Origin: Thalassobaculum_A sp040219215
Lineage (GTDB): Bacteria > Pseudomonadota > Alphaproteobacteria > Thalassobaculales > Thalassobaculaceae
DNA: 64,000 nt
Assembly: GCF_040219215.1 (NCBI RefSeq)
Contig: NZ_JAVJSX010000024.1
Span: 83,109-147,108, forward strand
Direction: 5' to 3'
Below, piece after piece: positions 1-8,611 of the stretch. Position 1 is the stretch's first letter. Every line of letters begins with the position of its first letter. The position numbers were made by a program, and so were the translations under genes. The notes under the pieces are model-generated. The model did not search any database, was not told the DNA's origin, and was given only the letters and a program-made list of their open reading frames with translations.

Positions 1-979
1 TGCGCCGGAACAGCCCCGGACCGTTATACACCAGTGCTGTGTAGAGCTGCACCAGCCGGGCACCGGCGCGGATCTTGGCATACGCCGTCGCTCCATCCTC
101 TATGCCGCCGACACCGACCAGCGGCAGCCGGCCAGCGGCCGCACGGTAGGCATGGGCAAGGACCCGGGTGGAGGGTGAGAACAGGGGCCGGCCGCTCAAC
201 CCGCCGGCCTCGCGCTGCGCCCGGCTTCGCAGCGAATCGGGCCGGGCGATCGTGGTGTTCGAGACGATCAGGCCATCGACCCGGCATTCGATCGCGGTCT
301 CGACGATTGCCTGGAGCTGCCCTTCAGCGAGGTCCGGAGCGATCTTCAACAACACCGGCGGCAGCGCCTCGCTGCACACTTCGGCCCGTACCTGCAACGC
401 CGCCGTCAGCAGGCGACCAAGCGGCCCCTCGCCCTGCAGGTCGCGCAGTCCCGGGGTATTCGGCGAGGAGACGTTGATCGTCACATAGTCGGCGAGCGGC
501 GCCAGCCGACGCATCCCCAGGACATAGTCGTCGACCGGATCGGGGGTGTCCTTGTTGGCGCCGATGTTGATGCCGACAATGCCGCTCCGCCGGTCACGAT
601 CAACCAGCCGCGCTCTCGCCACTTCCAGACCGGCGTTGTTGAAGCCGTTGCGGTTGATCACCGCCCGGTCGTCAGGCAGGCGAAACAGCCTCGGCCTGGG
701 GTTTCCGGCCTGCGGCCGCGGCGTGACGGTCCCGACCTCGACCGCTCCGACGCCGAGCCGCTGCAGGCCGCGCCAGCACTCCGCGGATTTGTCGAAGCCA
801 GCGGCCATGCAGACGGGGTGCGCGAAATCCAGTTTCCAGATCCGCTGGCGCAGCGCCGACGGCGCCTGCGAACGGTCGACGGGTCCAAGCCCGGCACCGA
901 GCGTGCGGACGGTGATGCGATGCGCGGTTTCCGGATCGAGGCACCGCATCGCCGGCATGGCGAGGTCAAACAGGCTCAT
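1..979 (-). CDS. pyrD: Dihydroorotate dehydrogenase (quinone), class 2; C-terminus cut by window edge
   Basis: Fourth step of de novo UMP synthesis: FMN-dependent oxidation of dihydroorotate to orotate, with electrons passed to membrane quinone. I translated the minus strand from the ATG at 979-977; it stays open to base 1 (about 326 residues), so only the last few residues lie outside. Class 2 features are visible: an N-terminal extension (MSLFDLAMPAMRCLDPETAH), the start of the barrel (PVCMAAGFDKSAE), the FMN-contacting NRNGFNNAG, the active-site loop NVSSPNTPGLR with the catalytic serine, and the phosphate-binding GVGGIEDG near the C-terminus. It is divergent from the dehydrogenase gene at 1163. 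The identification is firm; only the stop codon is unseen. Confidence 0.95.
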   Translation of the reverse strand, partial: MSLFDLAMPAMRCLDPETAHRITVRTLGAGLGPVDRSQAPSALRQRIWKLDFAHPVCMAAGFDKSAECWRGLQRLGVGAVEVGTVTPRPQAGNPRPRLFRLPDDRAVINRNGFNNAGLEVARARLVDRDRRSGIVGINIGANKDTPDPVDDYVLGMRRLAPLADYVTINVSSPNTPGLRDLQGEGPLGRLLTAALQVRAEVCSEALPPVLLKIAPDLAEGQLQAIVETAIECRVDGLIVSNTTIARPDSLRSRAQREAGGLSGRPLFSPSTRVLAHAYRAAAGRLPLVGVGGIEDGATAYAKIRAGARLVQLYTALVYNGPGLFRR

Positions 980-1067
980 GGCGCCGGACGGTAATCGCGG
1001 GTGCCGCAGGCGGCAAGCGCTGGAGTACATCCGCGATCACTTCACGAGCGATCTTCATTGAACGCAA

Positions 1068-1081
1068 CAATGCATTCATTG
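1068..1081. promoter_or_regulatory. Inverted repeat in the pyrD / dehydrogenase divergent promoter region
   Basis: The AT-rich centre of this intergenic gap contains CAATG-CATT-CATTG, a perfect 5-bp inverted repeat with a 4-base spacer. It lies about 80 bases upstream of the dehydrogenase start at 1163. It could be an operator for the GntR regulator encoded at the end of that operon, but this rests only on position and symmetry. Confidence 0.3.
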
Positions 1082-1162
1082 ATAAATCCATTAGAACAAG
1101 CTATGGAAACGCACCGCGCGGACAACGCCGCGCCCAGGTTCGAACGAAAGGCAGGGTGTGGC

Positions 1163-2266
1163 ATGCGAAAGACATTCAAGATCGCGGTGTTCGGCGGTGA
1201 CGGGATCGGTCCGGAGATCATGGCACCCACCGTCAGGCTGCTGCAGGGCATTGCCCGCGAGTCCGAGACTCTGGCCTTTCAGTTCCACGAGGTTGCCGCC
1301 GGTGCCGCGCACTACCGCGCCACCGGCGAGTCGCTGCCGGAAGCGTCGCTGGATACCGCGCGCAAGTCCGATGCGATCCTGCTGTCCGCCATGGGGCTGC
1401 CGGAGGTGCGCTATCCCGACGGCACCGAGATCTCACCGCAGATCGAACTGCGGATGAAGCTCGGCCTGTACGCCGGGGTACGCCCGGTGTTCGTGCAGCC
1501 CGGCCAGGACGTGCCGCTCAAGTCGCGCCGGGTAACCGACATCGACTTCGTGATCATCCGCGAATCGACGGAAGGGTTGTTCGCCTCGCACGGCAAGGGC
1601 GTGGTCGAAGACGACCGAGAGGCCCGAGAGACCCTGGTCATCACCCGGGCGATCTCGGAGAAACTGTTCGACTTCGCATTCAAACTGGCCCGCCAACGCC
1701 AGCAGTCCGGGCGCGGCCAGGGCCTGGTGCACTGCGTCGACAAGGCGAACGTGTTCCAGGCCTTCGCGTTCTTCCGCAAGATCTTCTTCGAGCGTGCCCA
1801 GGCGTATCCCGAGATCAAGGCGGAGACCGCCTATGTCGACGCCACGGCGCTGTGGATGGTCCAGAAGCCCTGGATGTTCGATGTCCTGGTGACCGAGAAC
1901 ATGTTCGGCGACATCCTGTCCGACCTGGGCGCCGGTTTGATGGGAAGCCTGGGACTGGCCCCGTCGGCGGATATCGGCGACCATCACGCGGTGTTCCAGC
2001 CCTGCCACGGCAGCGCACCGGACATCGCCGGCAAGGGCATCGCCAACCCGATGGCAATGATCCTGTCAGCGGCGATGATGCTGGAGTGGCTCGGCCATGA
2101 ACACGGCAACACGGAGGCGATCGCCATGGGCGATGCGTTGCGCACCGCCGTATCGGATGTCCTGGTCGAGGGCCGCACACTGACGGCCGACCTCGGCGGA
2201 TCGGCGCGTACCGACATGGTCGCCGGCGCGGTTGCCGCCGCCTACAAGATGCGGGTACCCGCATGA
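1163..2266 (+). CDS. Isocitrate/isopropylmalate dehydrogenase family protein
   Basis: A beta-hydroxyacid oxidative decarboxylase of about 367 residues, the family of LeuB, isocitrate and tartrate/D-malate dehydrogenases. The N-terminus reads KIAVFGGDGIGPEIM. It has the family lysine in DKANVF, the metal-binding segment VTENMFGDILSDLGAG, and the cofactor segment HGSAPDIAGKGIANP. I chose the ATG at 1163 because homologues begin at this point and a purine-rich stretch precedes it; the frame is open back to 1001, and an ATG at 1070 is possible. The stop overlaps the next start (ATGA), so it is translationally coupled to the MocA-type oxidoreductase. The catabolic context (oxidoreductase, GntR regulator, amidohydrolase) argues for a peripheral substrate such as a tartrate- or malate-like acid rather than leucine synthesis. 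Exact substrate unknown. Confidence 0.85.
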   Translation: MRKTFKIAVFGGDGIGPEIMAPTVRLLQGIARESETLAFQFHEVAAGAAHYRATGESLPEASLDTARKSDAILLSAMGLPEVRYPDGTEISPQIELRMKLGLYAGVRPVFVQPGQDVPLKSRRVTDIDFVIIRESTEGLFASHGKGVVEDDREARETLVITRAISEKLFDFAFKLARQRQQSGRGQGLVHCVDKANVFQAFAFFRKIFFERAQAYPEIKAETAYVDATALWMVQKPWMFDVLVTENMFGDILSDLGAGLMGSLGLAPSADIGDHHAVFQPCHGSAPDIAGKGIANPMAMILSAAMMLEWLGHEHGNTEAIAMGDALRTAVSDVLVEGRTLTADLGGSARTDMVAGAVAAAYKMRVPA

Positions 2267-3330
2267 CCGACACGGACGCCCCGTTGAAGGCCGTCACCGT
2301 CGGCGCGGGCTACTTCGCCGGCTTTCACGTCGACGGTTGGCTGCGAAACCCTGACGTCACGTTCGCCGGGCTGGCCGACGTCGACCGGGACAAGGCTTCG
2401 GACATGCTGGAGGCCCGGGCCGGTCCCGACCACGGGGTCACCGTGGATTCCGACGCTACCCGGCTGTTCGACGAGATCGGGCCCGACATCATCGACATCG
2501 CCACCCCGCCGCCGGCGCATTTTGCGCTGATCAAGAAGGCGCTGGAAACCGGGGCGCGGGCGATCATCTGCCAGAAGCCGTTCTGCACCTCGCTGGAGGA
2601 AGCACGTCAAGCGGTGCGCCTGATCGAACGGCACGGCGGACTGGTCGTGGTGCACGAGAACTTCCGATTCCAGCCGTGGTACCGGGCCATCCGACAGGAG
2701 TTGTCCAATGGCCGGGTCGGCGAACTGTATCAGGTCTCCTTCCGGATGCGGCCCGGCGACGGGCGTGGCCCCGACGCCTATCTGTCGCGCCAGCCCTACT
2801 TCCAGAAGATGGAGCGGTTCCTGATCCACGAGACCGCGGTGCACTGGATCGACACCTTCCGGTATCTGATGGGCGAACCGGACTCGGTGTTCGCCGACCT
2901 GCGCCGGCTCAATCCGGTGATCGCCGGCGAGGATGCCGGGTTCCTGCTGTTCCGCTACCGGGACGGGCGGCGGGCGGTGTTCGACGGCAACCGCCTGACC
3001 GACCATGTCGCCGACAACACGCGGTTCACCATGGGAGAGTGTCTGATCGAAGGGTCGGACGGACAGATCGCGCTCGACGGCTTCGGCGACCTGACTTTTC
3101 GCAGCACCGGCAGTCATGAGTGGCAGCCGATCGGCGGCGGCTTTTCCCAGGCCGGGTTCGGCGGCGACAGTGTGTTCGCGTTGCAGAAGCACGTCAGCGA
3201 CCACCTGCTGACCGGCAGCCCGATCGAGAACGACGCGGCGAGCTACCTGCGCAATATCGAGATCGAGTATGCGCTGTATGACTCCGCCGCGGCCGGACGC
3301 GTCGTCGATCTTGGAGCGAAGAATCCATGA
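2263..3330 (+). CDS. Gfo/Idh/MocA family oxidoreductase
   Basis: NAD(P)-dependent oxidoreductase of 355 residues acting on sugars, inositols or related polyols. A Rossmann fold begins near residue 8 (VGAGYFAGFH) with an acidic residue ending strand 2 (ADVD). The usual Glu-Lys-Pro motif is present as QKP (CQKPFC), keeping the catalytic lysine but replacing the preceding Glu. The C-terminal domain has the family pattern HETAVHWIDTFRYL, with the histidine and aspartate expected at the active site. Start overlaps the previous stop (ATGA) and its own stop overlaps the GntR start (ATGA), so the three genes form one coupled operon. Substrate unknown; the Gln for Glu change may mark a subfamily. Confidence 0.85.
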   Translation: MTDTDAPLKAVTVGAGYFAGFHVDGWLRNPDVTFAGLADVDRDKASDMLEARAGPDHGVTVDSDATRLFDEIGPDIIDIATPPPAHFALIKKALETGARAIICQKPFCTSLEEARQAVRLIERHGGLVVVHENFRFQPWYRAIRQELSNGRVGELYQVSFRMRPGDGRGPDAYLSRQPYFQKMERFLIHETAVHWIDTFRYLMGEPDSVFADLRRLNPVIAGEDAGFLLFRYRDGRRAVFDGNRLTDHVADNTRFTMGECLIEGSDGQIALDGFGDLTFRSTGSHEWQPIGGGFSQAGFGGDSVFALQKHVSDHLLTGSPIENDAASYLRNIEIEYALYDSAAAGRVVDLGAKNP

Positions 3331-4025
3331 CCGCGGCGATGCAGGACCCTTCCGCTCCGGAGGCGAGGCCGCTGTCTCAGACCCAGCGCGCCATCGCACT
3401 GCTGCGCGAGATGATCATTTCCAACAAGCTGCCGCCCGGCTCGAACCATCTGGAGAGCGAACTGGCGGTCATGCTCGGGATGTCGCGCACGCCGATCCGT
3501 GAAGCGGCAATCATGCTGGAAGCCCAGGGGCTGGTGGAGGTCAAGCCGCGCCACGGCATCCGGGTCCTACCGATCGCGCCGGCCGACATGGAGGAAATCT
3601 ACTCGATCCTCACCGAGTTGGAATCGCTCGCCGCATACAACCTGGCAAACTCCCAGCCGGGCGACGCGGCGTTGGCGGAACTGCGGCAGCACATCGACGA
3701 GATGGACGCGGCGTTGGCGGCCGACGACCGTCACCGCTGGGCACGGGCTGACGACGCGTTCCACCGGTCGCTGATCAGGCTTGCCGGCAACCGACGGCTT
3801 GAGACGGTGGTCACCACTTACTCGGACCAAGTGCACCGGGCCCGCCTGCTCACCCTGTTCATGCGCCCGGCGCCGAGCGCTTCGAACAACGACCACCGCC
3901 GGCTGGTCGATGCGATCGCCGCCGGGGAAGCCGAGGCTGCGCAGGCGATCCACCGCGCCCATCGGATCGACGCCAAGAATATGATGCTGAAGCTAATCGC
4001 CGCACACGGCTTCAGCGCGGTCTAG
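3327..4025 (+). CDS. GntR family regulator, FadR subfamily (FCD ligand domain)
   Basis: DNA-binding regulator of 232 residues. The N-terminal winged helix (about residues 20-85) contains LREMIISNKLPPG and the recognition segment MSRTPIREAAIMLEAQGLV. The C-terminal all-helical FCD domain (about 95-225) has metal-site histidines in DDAFHRSLIRLAGN and in NNDHRRLVDAI. It is coupled to the oxidoreductase gene upstream and most likely controls its own operon in response to a small carboxylic acid. Its TAG stop overlaps the stop of the convergent amidohydrolase gene by four bases. A possible operator is the inverted repeat at 1068-1081. Confidence 0.9.
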   Translation: MTAAMQDPSAPEARPLSQTQRAIALLREMIISNKLPPGSNHLESELAVMLGMSRTPIREAAIMLEAQGLVEVKPRHGIRVLPIAPADMEEIYSILTELESLAAYNLANSQPGDAALAELRQHIDEMDAALAADDRHRWARADDAFHRSLIRLAGNRRLETVVTTYSDQVHRARLLTLFMRPAPSASNNDHRRLVDAIAAGEAEAAQAIHRAHRIDAKNMMLKLIAAHGFSAV

Positions 4026-5476
4026 TCGCGGAACTCCGGCCCGGCCCGCACCGTGCCCCAGAAACCATCCGGCGTGTCGAGCATCGAGCGGAAACCTGTA
4101 CGCTCCAGCATCAGTTCGGTCTCGCGTTGCGCCTCGTCCAGCACCGCGCCCTCATCGACGCGGGTGGGCTTGCGATCCTCGAGCACGACCTCGCCATCGA
4201 CGATCACGGTGTGCACGTCGTTGCCGTTGGCGAAGTAGACCAGCCGGAACACCGGCATGTTGAACGGATAGAGGTGGGGGCGCCGCAGGTCGACCAGCAC
4301 CACGTCGGCCTTCTTGCCAACCTCCAGCGATCCGATCTCCGCGTCCAGCCCGAGCGCCCGCGCCGCGTCGATCGTGACCATCTCCAGGGTCTTGCCGGGC
4401 GGCAGCCAGCTCGGATCCCGATGAAAGGTCCGGTGGTAGTGCATGCACTGCTGCATGTGGCGGAACAGGTCCCCGGAACGGTCGGGTGCCGTGGCGTCGG
4501 AGCCGATGCAAACCGTGACGCCGGCCTCCATCAGTTCGGTCACCGGACAGCGCGCCAGGATCGCCGCCACCGCGCTCGGGTTGTGGACGATCCGGGTGTC
4601 GGTCTCGGCGCAGATCGCAACCTCCTCCCCGGTCAGCCCGGTGGCGTGCGACAGCAGCGCATCGGGTCCGAGTAGTCCGAGGGCGTGGGCGAATTTCACG
4701 CTGCCGGTCGTGTGGCCATCCTGGGTGAACACCAGCCCCCGGTCGCGCGACAGGGTGCGCATCGCCACCGCCTGCGCCTTGGCCTCTCCGAGCATCTCGG
4801 CTCCCAACTCGGCGACGTGCTCGTCGCGCAGGGTCGGGGTGATCAGCGCGATGCGGATCCGTCCGCCGTGGGTGTCGTGCCAGTCGTCGATCAGGGTGCG
4901 GCATGTCGCCAGCTGGTCAGCAAACGTCACCATGCGATCCTGACTGGACCCACCCTGCCAGCGGGCATAGCGGCGCGGGTGCGGCGGGCGGGTGGAGCCG
5001 ACGGCAACCACCGAGCGGGTGCCGACCTCGACCACCCCGGCGCAGTGCGCGGCCCCATAGGCCGGCTCGTCGGTGCGCATAATCGTGTCGCCGCCGCCGA
5101 GCAGGGACACACCGGTCGTCACTCCGAACTTCAGGCGCTCCAGGGCGGCCAGCTTGGCCTCCGCGTGCCAGAACGCCTCGGTCGAGGCCACGGTGTAGAC
5201 CGTCTCGCAGGCCTGGTACCACAGCGCGCCGTTGCCGCCGCCCATGGTCTTGATCAGGCCGTGCCCGGCGTGGGCATGCCCGTCCACCAGTCCGGGCATC
5301 ACCGCCTTGCCGCGCGCATCGATCACCTTCGGAGCGGAATGCCGGGTGGTAACCTCTGCGGTCGACCCGACGGCGACGATCCGATCCTTCTCGATCGCCA
5401 CAGCGCCGTCCTCGATCACCCGTCGTTGCCCGTCGATCGTGACGACGATGCCGTTGACGATGAGCGTGTCGGCCAT
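4022..5476 (-). CDS. Amidohydrolase, ATZ/TRZ (chlorohydrolase/guanine deaminase-like) subfamily
   Basis: Metal-dependent hydrolase of 484 residues in the superfamily of TrzA, SsnA and guanine deaminase, which deaminate or dechlorinate ring compounds. Metal ligands are recognisable: the HxH pair (H67, H69 in VDGHAHAGH), a central histidine in TQDGHTTGSVKF, another in LLSHATGLTG, and the aspartate in CIGSDATAPD. The terminal segments make the usual small beta-sandwich (LIVNGIVVTIDG; KKADVVLVDL). The ATG at 5476 follows a good ribosome site (CCGGAGATC in the gene's direction). It lies 94 bases downstream of the MATE gene on the same strand and converges on the GntR regulator with overlapping stops. 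Substrate not predictable. Confidence 0.85.
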   Translation of the reverse strand: MADTLIVNGIVVTIDGQRRVIEDGAVAIEKDRIVAVGSTAEVTTRHSAPKVIDARGKAVMPGLVDGHAHAGHGLIKTMGGGNGALWYQACETVYTVASTEAFWHAEAKLAALERLKFGVTTGVSLLGGGDTIMRTDEPAYGAAHCAGVVEVGTRSVVAVGSTRPPHPRRYARWQGGSSQDRMVTFADQLATCRTLIDDWHDTHGGRIRIALITPTLRDEHVAELGAEMLGEAKAQAVAMRTLSRDRGLVFTQDGHTTGSVKFAHALGLLGPDALLSHATGLTGEEVAICAETDTRIVHNPSAVAAILARCPVTELMEAGVTVCIGSDATAPDRSGDLFRHMQQCMHYHRTFHRDPSWLPPGKTLEMVTIDAARALGLDAEIGSLEVGKKADVVLVDLRRPHLYPFNMPVFRLVYFANGNDVHTVIVDGEVVLEDRKPTRVDEGAVLDEAQRETELMLERTGFRSMLDTPDGFWGTVRAGPEFRD

Positions 5477-5570
5477 GGTGGATCTCCGGAACAGGAAGGG
5501 GCGGGCGTGTCGGCAGCAGCCTCCTACCGGCAGCGGCCGAACTCAACCCGCAAGATTCGCAAGCGATTGG

Positions 5571-6968
5571 CTATCCGGCTGAACCACGAAACCAGGCACC
5601 GCCACTGATCGCCACCGCCATCGTGGCTCCATAGACGACAAGGCCAAGGGCAACCGCCGCGAACAGCCAATCGATCGAACCGGTCAGGCGCAACGCCAAC
5701 CAGCCGCCGCCCATCGCGACGAGCAAGCGCAGGAACCCGCTGCACAGCGGCCACAGCAGGCGTCCCGCCCCTTGCGAGGCGAAGTACAACGCTAGGCCGA
5801 GACCGAAGAAGCCGTAGGACGGCCCGACGATCCGCAGATAGGCGCTCCCGGCCTCGATCATTGCCGGTTCCGCACTGAACAGCGCCAGCCAGGCCTGCGG
5901 CCAGATCGCGGCAGCCAGACCGATCGTTTCGGTCAGCGCGAACGCCAAGCCCCCGCCGATCACCGCGATGCGCAGCGCCCGCTCCTGGTTTCCGGCACCG
6001 ATGTTCGTGCCGACCAGCGCCACCAGCGGGGCGCCGAGACCGAAGACCAGGGGTACCAGCAGGTACTCCAGCCGGACGGCCGTGCCGAACCCGGCGATGG
6101 CATCGGTGCCGGCGGCACTGGCGACCAACCCGGTCACCACCGCGACCGTCACGTTGGTCTGCAGCGAGGTAATCGACCCCACCGCTCCGATTCGCAGGAT
6201 GTCGCGGAGCGGCAGCCAGCGCAGCCGAACCCATCGGAACCGTGCAAGATTGCGGCCGGCCAGGATATACCAGCCGAGCACCGCCGTGCCGGCGGCGTAG
6301 TACAGCACCAGCGCCGCGCCGCCGCCCGCGATGCCCATCGCCGGAATCGGCCCCAGTCCGAAGATCAGCACCGGCGACAGCGGCACCAGCAGCACGACCC
6401 CGCCGCAGATCACCAGGGCCGGCACCAGCATGTTGCCGGTGCCGCGGATCACGCTTGCCAACCCGTTCATCACCCACAGCAAGGCGTTGCCACCGAACAC
6501 CACGGCGGAATAGATCACCGCCGCCTCAAGCGCTGCGCCTTCGCCGCCGAGCAGGCCGTACAAGGATCGGCCGTACAGCAGCATCAACCCCGAGACTGCG
6601 AGGCCGAGCACCACGTTGATCGCGATTGCGTGCAGGACCAGCGCGTCGGCCTCATCGCGCCGGTCGCCACCCAGGGCGCGGGCGATCGCCGAGGAGATGC
6701 CGCCGCCCATCGCACCGGCCGAGATCATCTGGGTGAGCATCAGCACCGGGAACACCAGCGCCATGCCGGCCAGCGCGTCGGTGCCGAGATGCGACACCCA
6801 CCAGGTCTCGATCAGCCCGGTCGACGCCTGAGCCACCATGATCAGGACGTTCGGCCACGCCATGCGCAGCAGCATCGGCACGATCGGATCGTTCAGCATC
6901 CGCTGGGTGCGCGCGTTCATCCGCGATGCCGGCACCGTCACTGGCGGCATCTTTGCGTCGACGTTCAT
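5571..6968 (-). CDS. MATE family multidrug/toxin efflux transporter
   Basis: Inner-membrane antiporter of about 465 residues with roughly twelve hydrophobic segments. The opening segment MLLRMAWPNVLIMVAQASTG is followed by ETWWVSHLGTDALAGMAL, the pattern of MatE proteins in which the first two helices frame the cation site. The second half repeats the pattern (residues ~240-440). The frame is open upstream to 7415, but that extension is the shadow of the HxlR gene; the real start is the ATG at 6968-6966, which overlaps the HxlR stop (ATGA). Coupling to an HxlR repressor suggests efflux induced by a small toxic molecule. Confidence 0.9.
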   Translation of the reverse strand: MNVDAKMPPVTVPASRMNARTQRMLNDPIVPMLLRMAWPNVLIMVAQASTGLIETWWVSHLGTDALAGMALVFPVLMLTQMISAGAMGGGISSAIARALGGDRRDEADALVLHAIAINVVLGLAVSGLMLLYGRSLYGLLGGEGAALEAAVIYSAVVFGGNALLWVMNGLASVIRGTGNMLVPALVICGGVVLLVPLSPVLIFGLGPIPAMGIAGGGAALVLYYAAGTAVLGWYILAGRNLARFRWVRLRWLPLRDILRIGAVGSITSLQTNVTVAVVTGLVASAAGTDAIAGFGTAVRLEYLLVPLVFGLGAPLVALVGTNIGAGNQERALRIAVIGGGLAFALTETIGLAAAIWPQAWLALFSAEPAMIEAGSAYLRIVGPSYGFFGLGLALYFASQGAGRLLWPLCSGFLRLLVAMGGGWLALRLTGSIDWLFAAVALGLVVYGATMAVAISGGAWFRGSAG

Positions 6969-7495
6969 GAGGGCGCCTTCACGGAGTCGGCCGCCTTCGG
7001 ATCGCGCCCGTCGTAGCGGCGGCGGACCCGATGATCGGCCGCCGGACCGGGGGCCGAGCGGAACACCGGATCGCTGAGCGGCAGCCCGCTGACCCGATCC
7101 ACCAGCACCGGATCGGCAGTCTCGCCGGTTTCGCGGTTGACGATCAGCACACTGGCACCTTCCGGGGCGAAGTGGCGGTTGCCCCAGGCCAGCATCGCCT
7201 GCAGCACCGGCCGGAACTCCCGTCCGCACTCGGTCGGCACATACTCGTCGCGCGGTGGCCGCTCGCTGTAGCGCCGCCGCTCCAGGAGGCCGGTTTCCAC
7301 AAGGGAATTCAGCCGCCGGGTCAGCATGTTCGGCGCGATCCCCAGGCTCTTCTGGAACTCGTCGAACCGGGTCAATCCGTGGAGCGCGTCCCGCATGATC
7401 AGGATGCTCCACCACTCGCCCACCCGCTCAAGGCTGCGGGCGATCGGACACGGCAAGTTGCCAAAGCTTTTCCGCTGCATGAGCGGACCGTGCAT
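6965..7495 (-). CDS. HxlR family transcriptional regulator
   Basis: Winged-helix regulator of 176 residues. The conserved cysteine is in GNLPCPIARSLERVGEWW, followed by the helix-turn-helix (ILIMRDALHGLTRFDEFQKS, LGIAPNMLTRRLNSLVE) and wing (GLLERRRYSERPPRDEYV). The C-terminal 60 residues (after about 110) form an extended tail with a VNRETGE segment seen in longer HxlR proteins. The ATG at 7495 lies inside a perfect inverted repeat (7491-7514), consistent with autoregulation. It is translationally coupled to the MATE pump, its probable target. Confidence 0.9.
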   Translation of the reverse strand: MHGPLMQRKSFGNLPCPIARSLERVGEWWSILIMRDALHGLTRFDEFQKSLGIAPNMLTRRLNSLVETGLLERRRYSERPPRDEYVPTECGREFRPVLQAMLAWGNRHFAPEGASVLIVNRETGETADPVLVDRVSGLPLSDPVFRSAPGPAADHRVRRRYDGRDPKAADSVKAPS

Positions 7496-7514
7496 CAGTT
7501 ACTATCATGATGCA
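7491..7514. promoter_or_regulatory. Candidate HxlR operator overlapping its own start codon
   Basis: TGCATCA (7491-7497), ten bases, then TGATGCA (7508-7514): a perfect 7-bp inverted repeat. The left arm covers the HxlR start codon. Position at the 5' end of a regulator-pump operon suggests an autoregulatory site. Confidence 0.5.
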
Positions 7515-7732
7515 AGTTAGAATTCTTTGCCGGTTCGACGGACTAAATACGCCATGGGGCCATCGGCCGTGGAGCGTCCGCCTGCCGGCCTGGAAACAGC
7601 ACTGCCCACGCGACGACGCCGCCCGCCATCGCACGACAAGATGGAGCAAAATTCTCTGCGGTTCGGATCGAAGGATGGATTCCCAGGACGACCTATAGGC
7701 CGTCGAATGCAGGCACGACCTAACTCGGCTCT

Positions 7733-8422
7733 TTACTCAGCCGCCTCGCGCCGCAGCAGCAGCCTTTGCTCGACCTTGGCCAGATGCCGGCGCATCGCGC
7801 GGGTCGCCTCCTCGACGTCGCGCTCCTCAATAGCAGCGACGATCGCTTCGTGGTCCCCGAAGCTATGGTGGTCGGCTGGCGGTTGAGCAGGCTGGTCCCG
7901 CAGGCGACCCCAGACAACGGTGCGTCGGATCGCGTTGAGCGAGTCGAACAGAGACAGCAGAACGACGTTCCGCGCAGCCTCGGCCACCGCACGGTGCAGG
8001 CGGTTGTCCCAGTTCTCGTACTGTCGCCAGGACTCCGCCCGGCGCGCGCCGGACAGGCAGCGGTGCATCTCGTCGATATCCTCGGTGGTGGCCTGCAGCG
8101 CCGCCTCGCCCGTCAACAGCGGCTCGATCAGCAGGCGGGCACGCATCACCTCTGACGGATTGGTTTGACCCGCGACGGCGGCAATGGTCGAAAGCTCCTC
8201 GACCGGGCGGGTACCGATGAACGTACCCTTGCCGACGTGGCGCCAGAGATCGCCGGCCGATTCCAGTGTCGCCAGCGCCTTGCGCAACTCGCCGCGCGGA
8301 ACCCCCAGCAGATCGCAGAGCTCCCGCTCTGGAGGCAGCCTGGAGTTATCCGGCAGATGGCGTTGCGCCAAATAGGCCTTGAGCTGCGTCAGGGCGCTCT
8401 GTCCGCCATCCATTCCGATCAC
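7733..8422 (-). CDS. GntR family regulator, FadR subfamily, of the divergent ABC-transporter operon
   Basis: Regulator of 229 residues. The winged-helix domain includes LPPERELCDLLGVPRGELRKA and the wing GDLWRHVGKGTFIG. The FCD domain (about residues 85-220) has aspartate and histidines in ENWDNRLHRAVAEAARN and FGDHEAIVAAIEERD. It is transcribed away from the binding-protein gene at 8612, and the 189-base gap contains inverted repeats of the TGGT/ACCA type favoured by FadR-like regulators. This makes it the likely ligand-responsive switch of the uptake operon. Confidence 0.9.
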   Translation of the reverse strand: MIGMDGGQSALTQLKAYLAQRHLPDNSRLPPERELCDLLGVPRGELRKALATLESAGDLWRHVGKGTFIGTRPVEELSTIAAVAGQTNPSEVMRARLLIEPLLTGEAALQATTEDIDEMHRCLSGARRAESWRQYENWDNRLHRAVAEAARNVVLLSLFDSLNAIRRTVVWGRLRDQPAQPPADHHSFGDHEAIVAAIEERDVEEATRAMRRHLAKVEQRLLLRREAAE

Positions 8423-8496
8423 CCAGCCCCGAAATCAGAGTCCACGCCTTGATGCCACCCATTACTCTGGCCACTCCTCGACCGTCAAGAATCCTG

Positions 8497-8537
8497 ATTG
8501 GTCAAATTCATTTGCTTAACCAATTTGAAAATGGTTA
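8497..8537. promoter_or_regulatory. Candidate FCD-regulator operator cluster
   Basis: Two interleaved inverted repeats lie in the AT-rich centre of the divergent gap. ATTGGT (8497-8502) pairs with ACCAAT (8519-8524), and TAACCA (8517-8522) pairs with TGGTTA (8532-8537) across nine bases. FadR-family regulators typically bind TGGT/ACCA half sites, so the neighbouring GntR protein is the obvious ligand. The site ends 74 bases before the binding-protein start. Confidence 0.55.
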
Positions 8538-8611
8538 CGCTCGAACCAAGGCTGCGGAATCGGCAGATACACGCCTAACGAGCAACCACGCGGCCGTGGG
8601 AGGAAGCAGCG

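Noticed and set aside
1001..1162. Longer N-terminus for the LeuB-like dehydrogenase
   Set aside because: Added residues do not resemble the family, and the true N-terminus (KIAVFGGDGIG) starts right after the ATG at 1163.
2242..3399. A 385-residue minus-strand frame opposite the MocA-type gene
   Set aside because: Antisense shadow; the plus-strand protein has clear family motifs and coupled starts and stops.
6969..7415. N-terminal extension of the MATE protein
   Set aside because: It is the HxlR gene read in another frame; the ATG at 6968 overlaps the HxlR stop.
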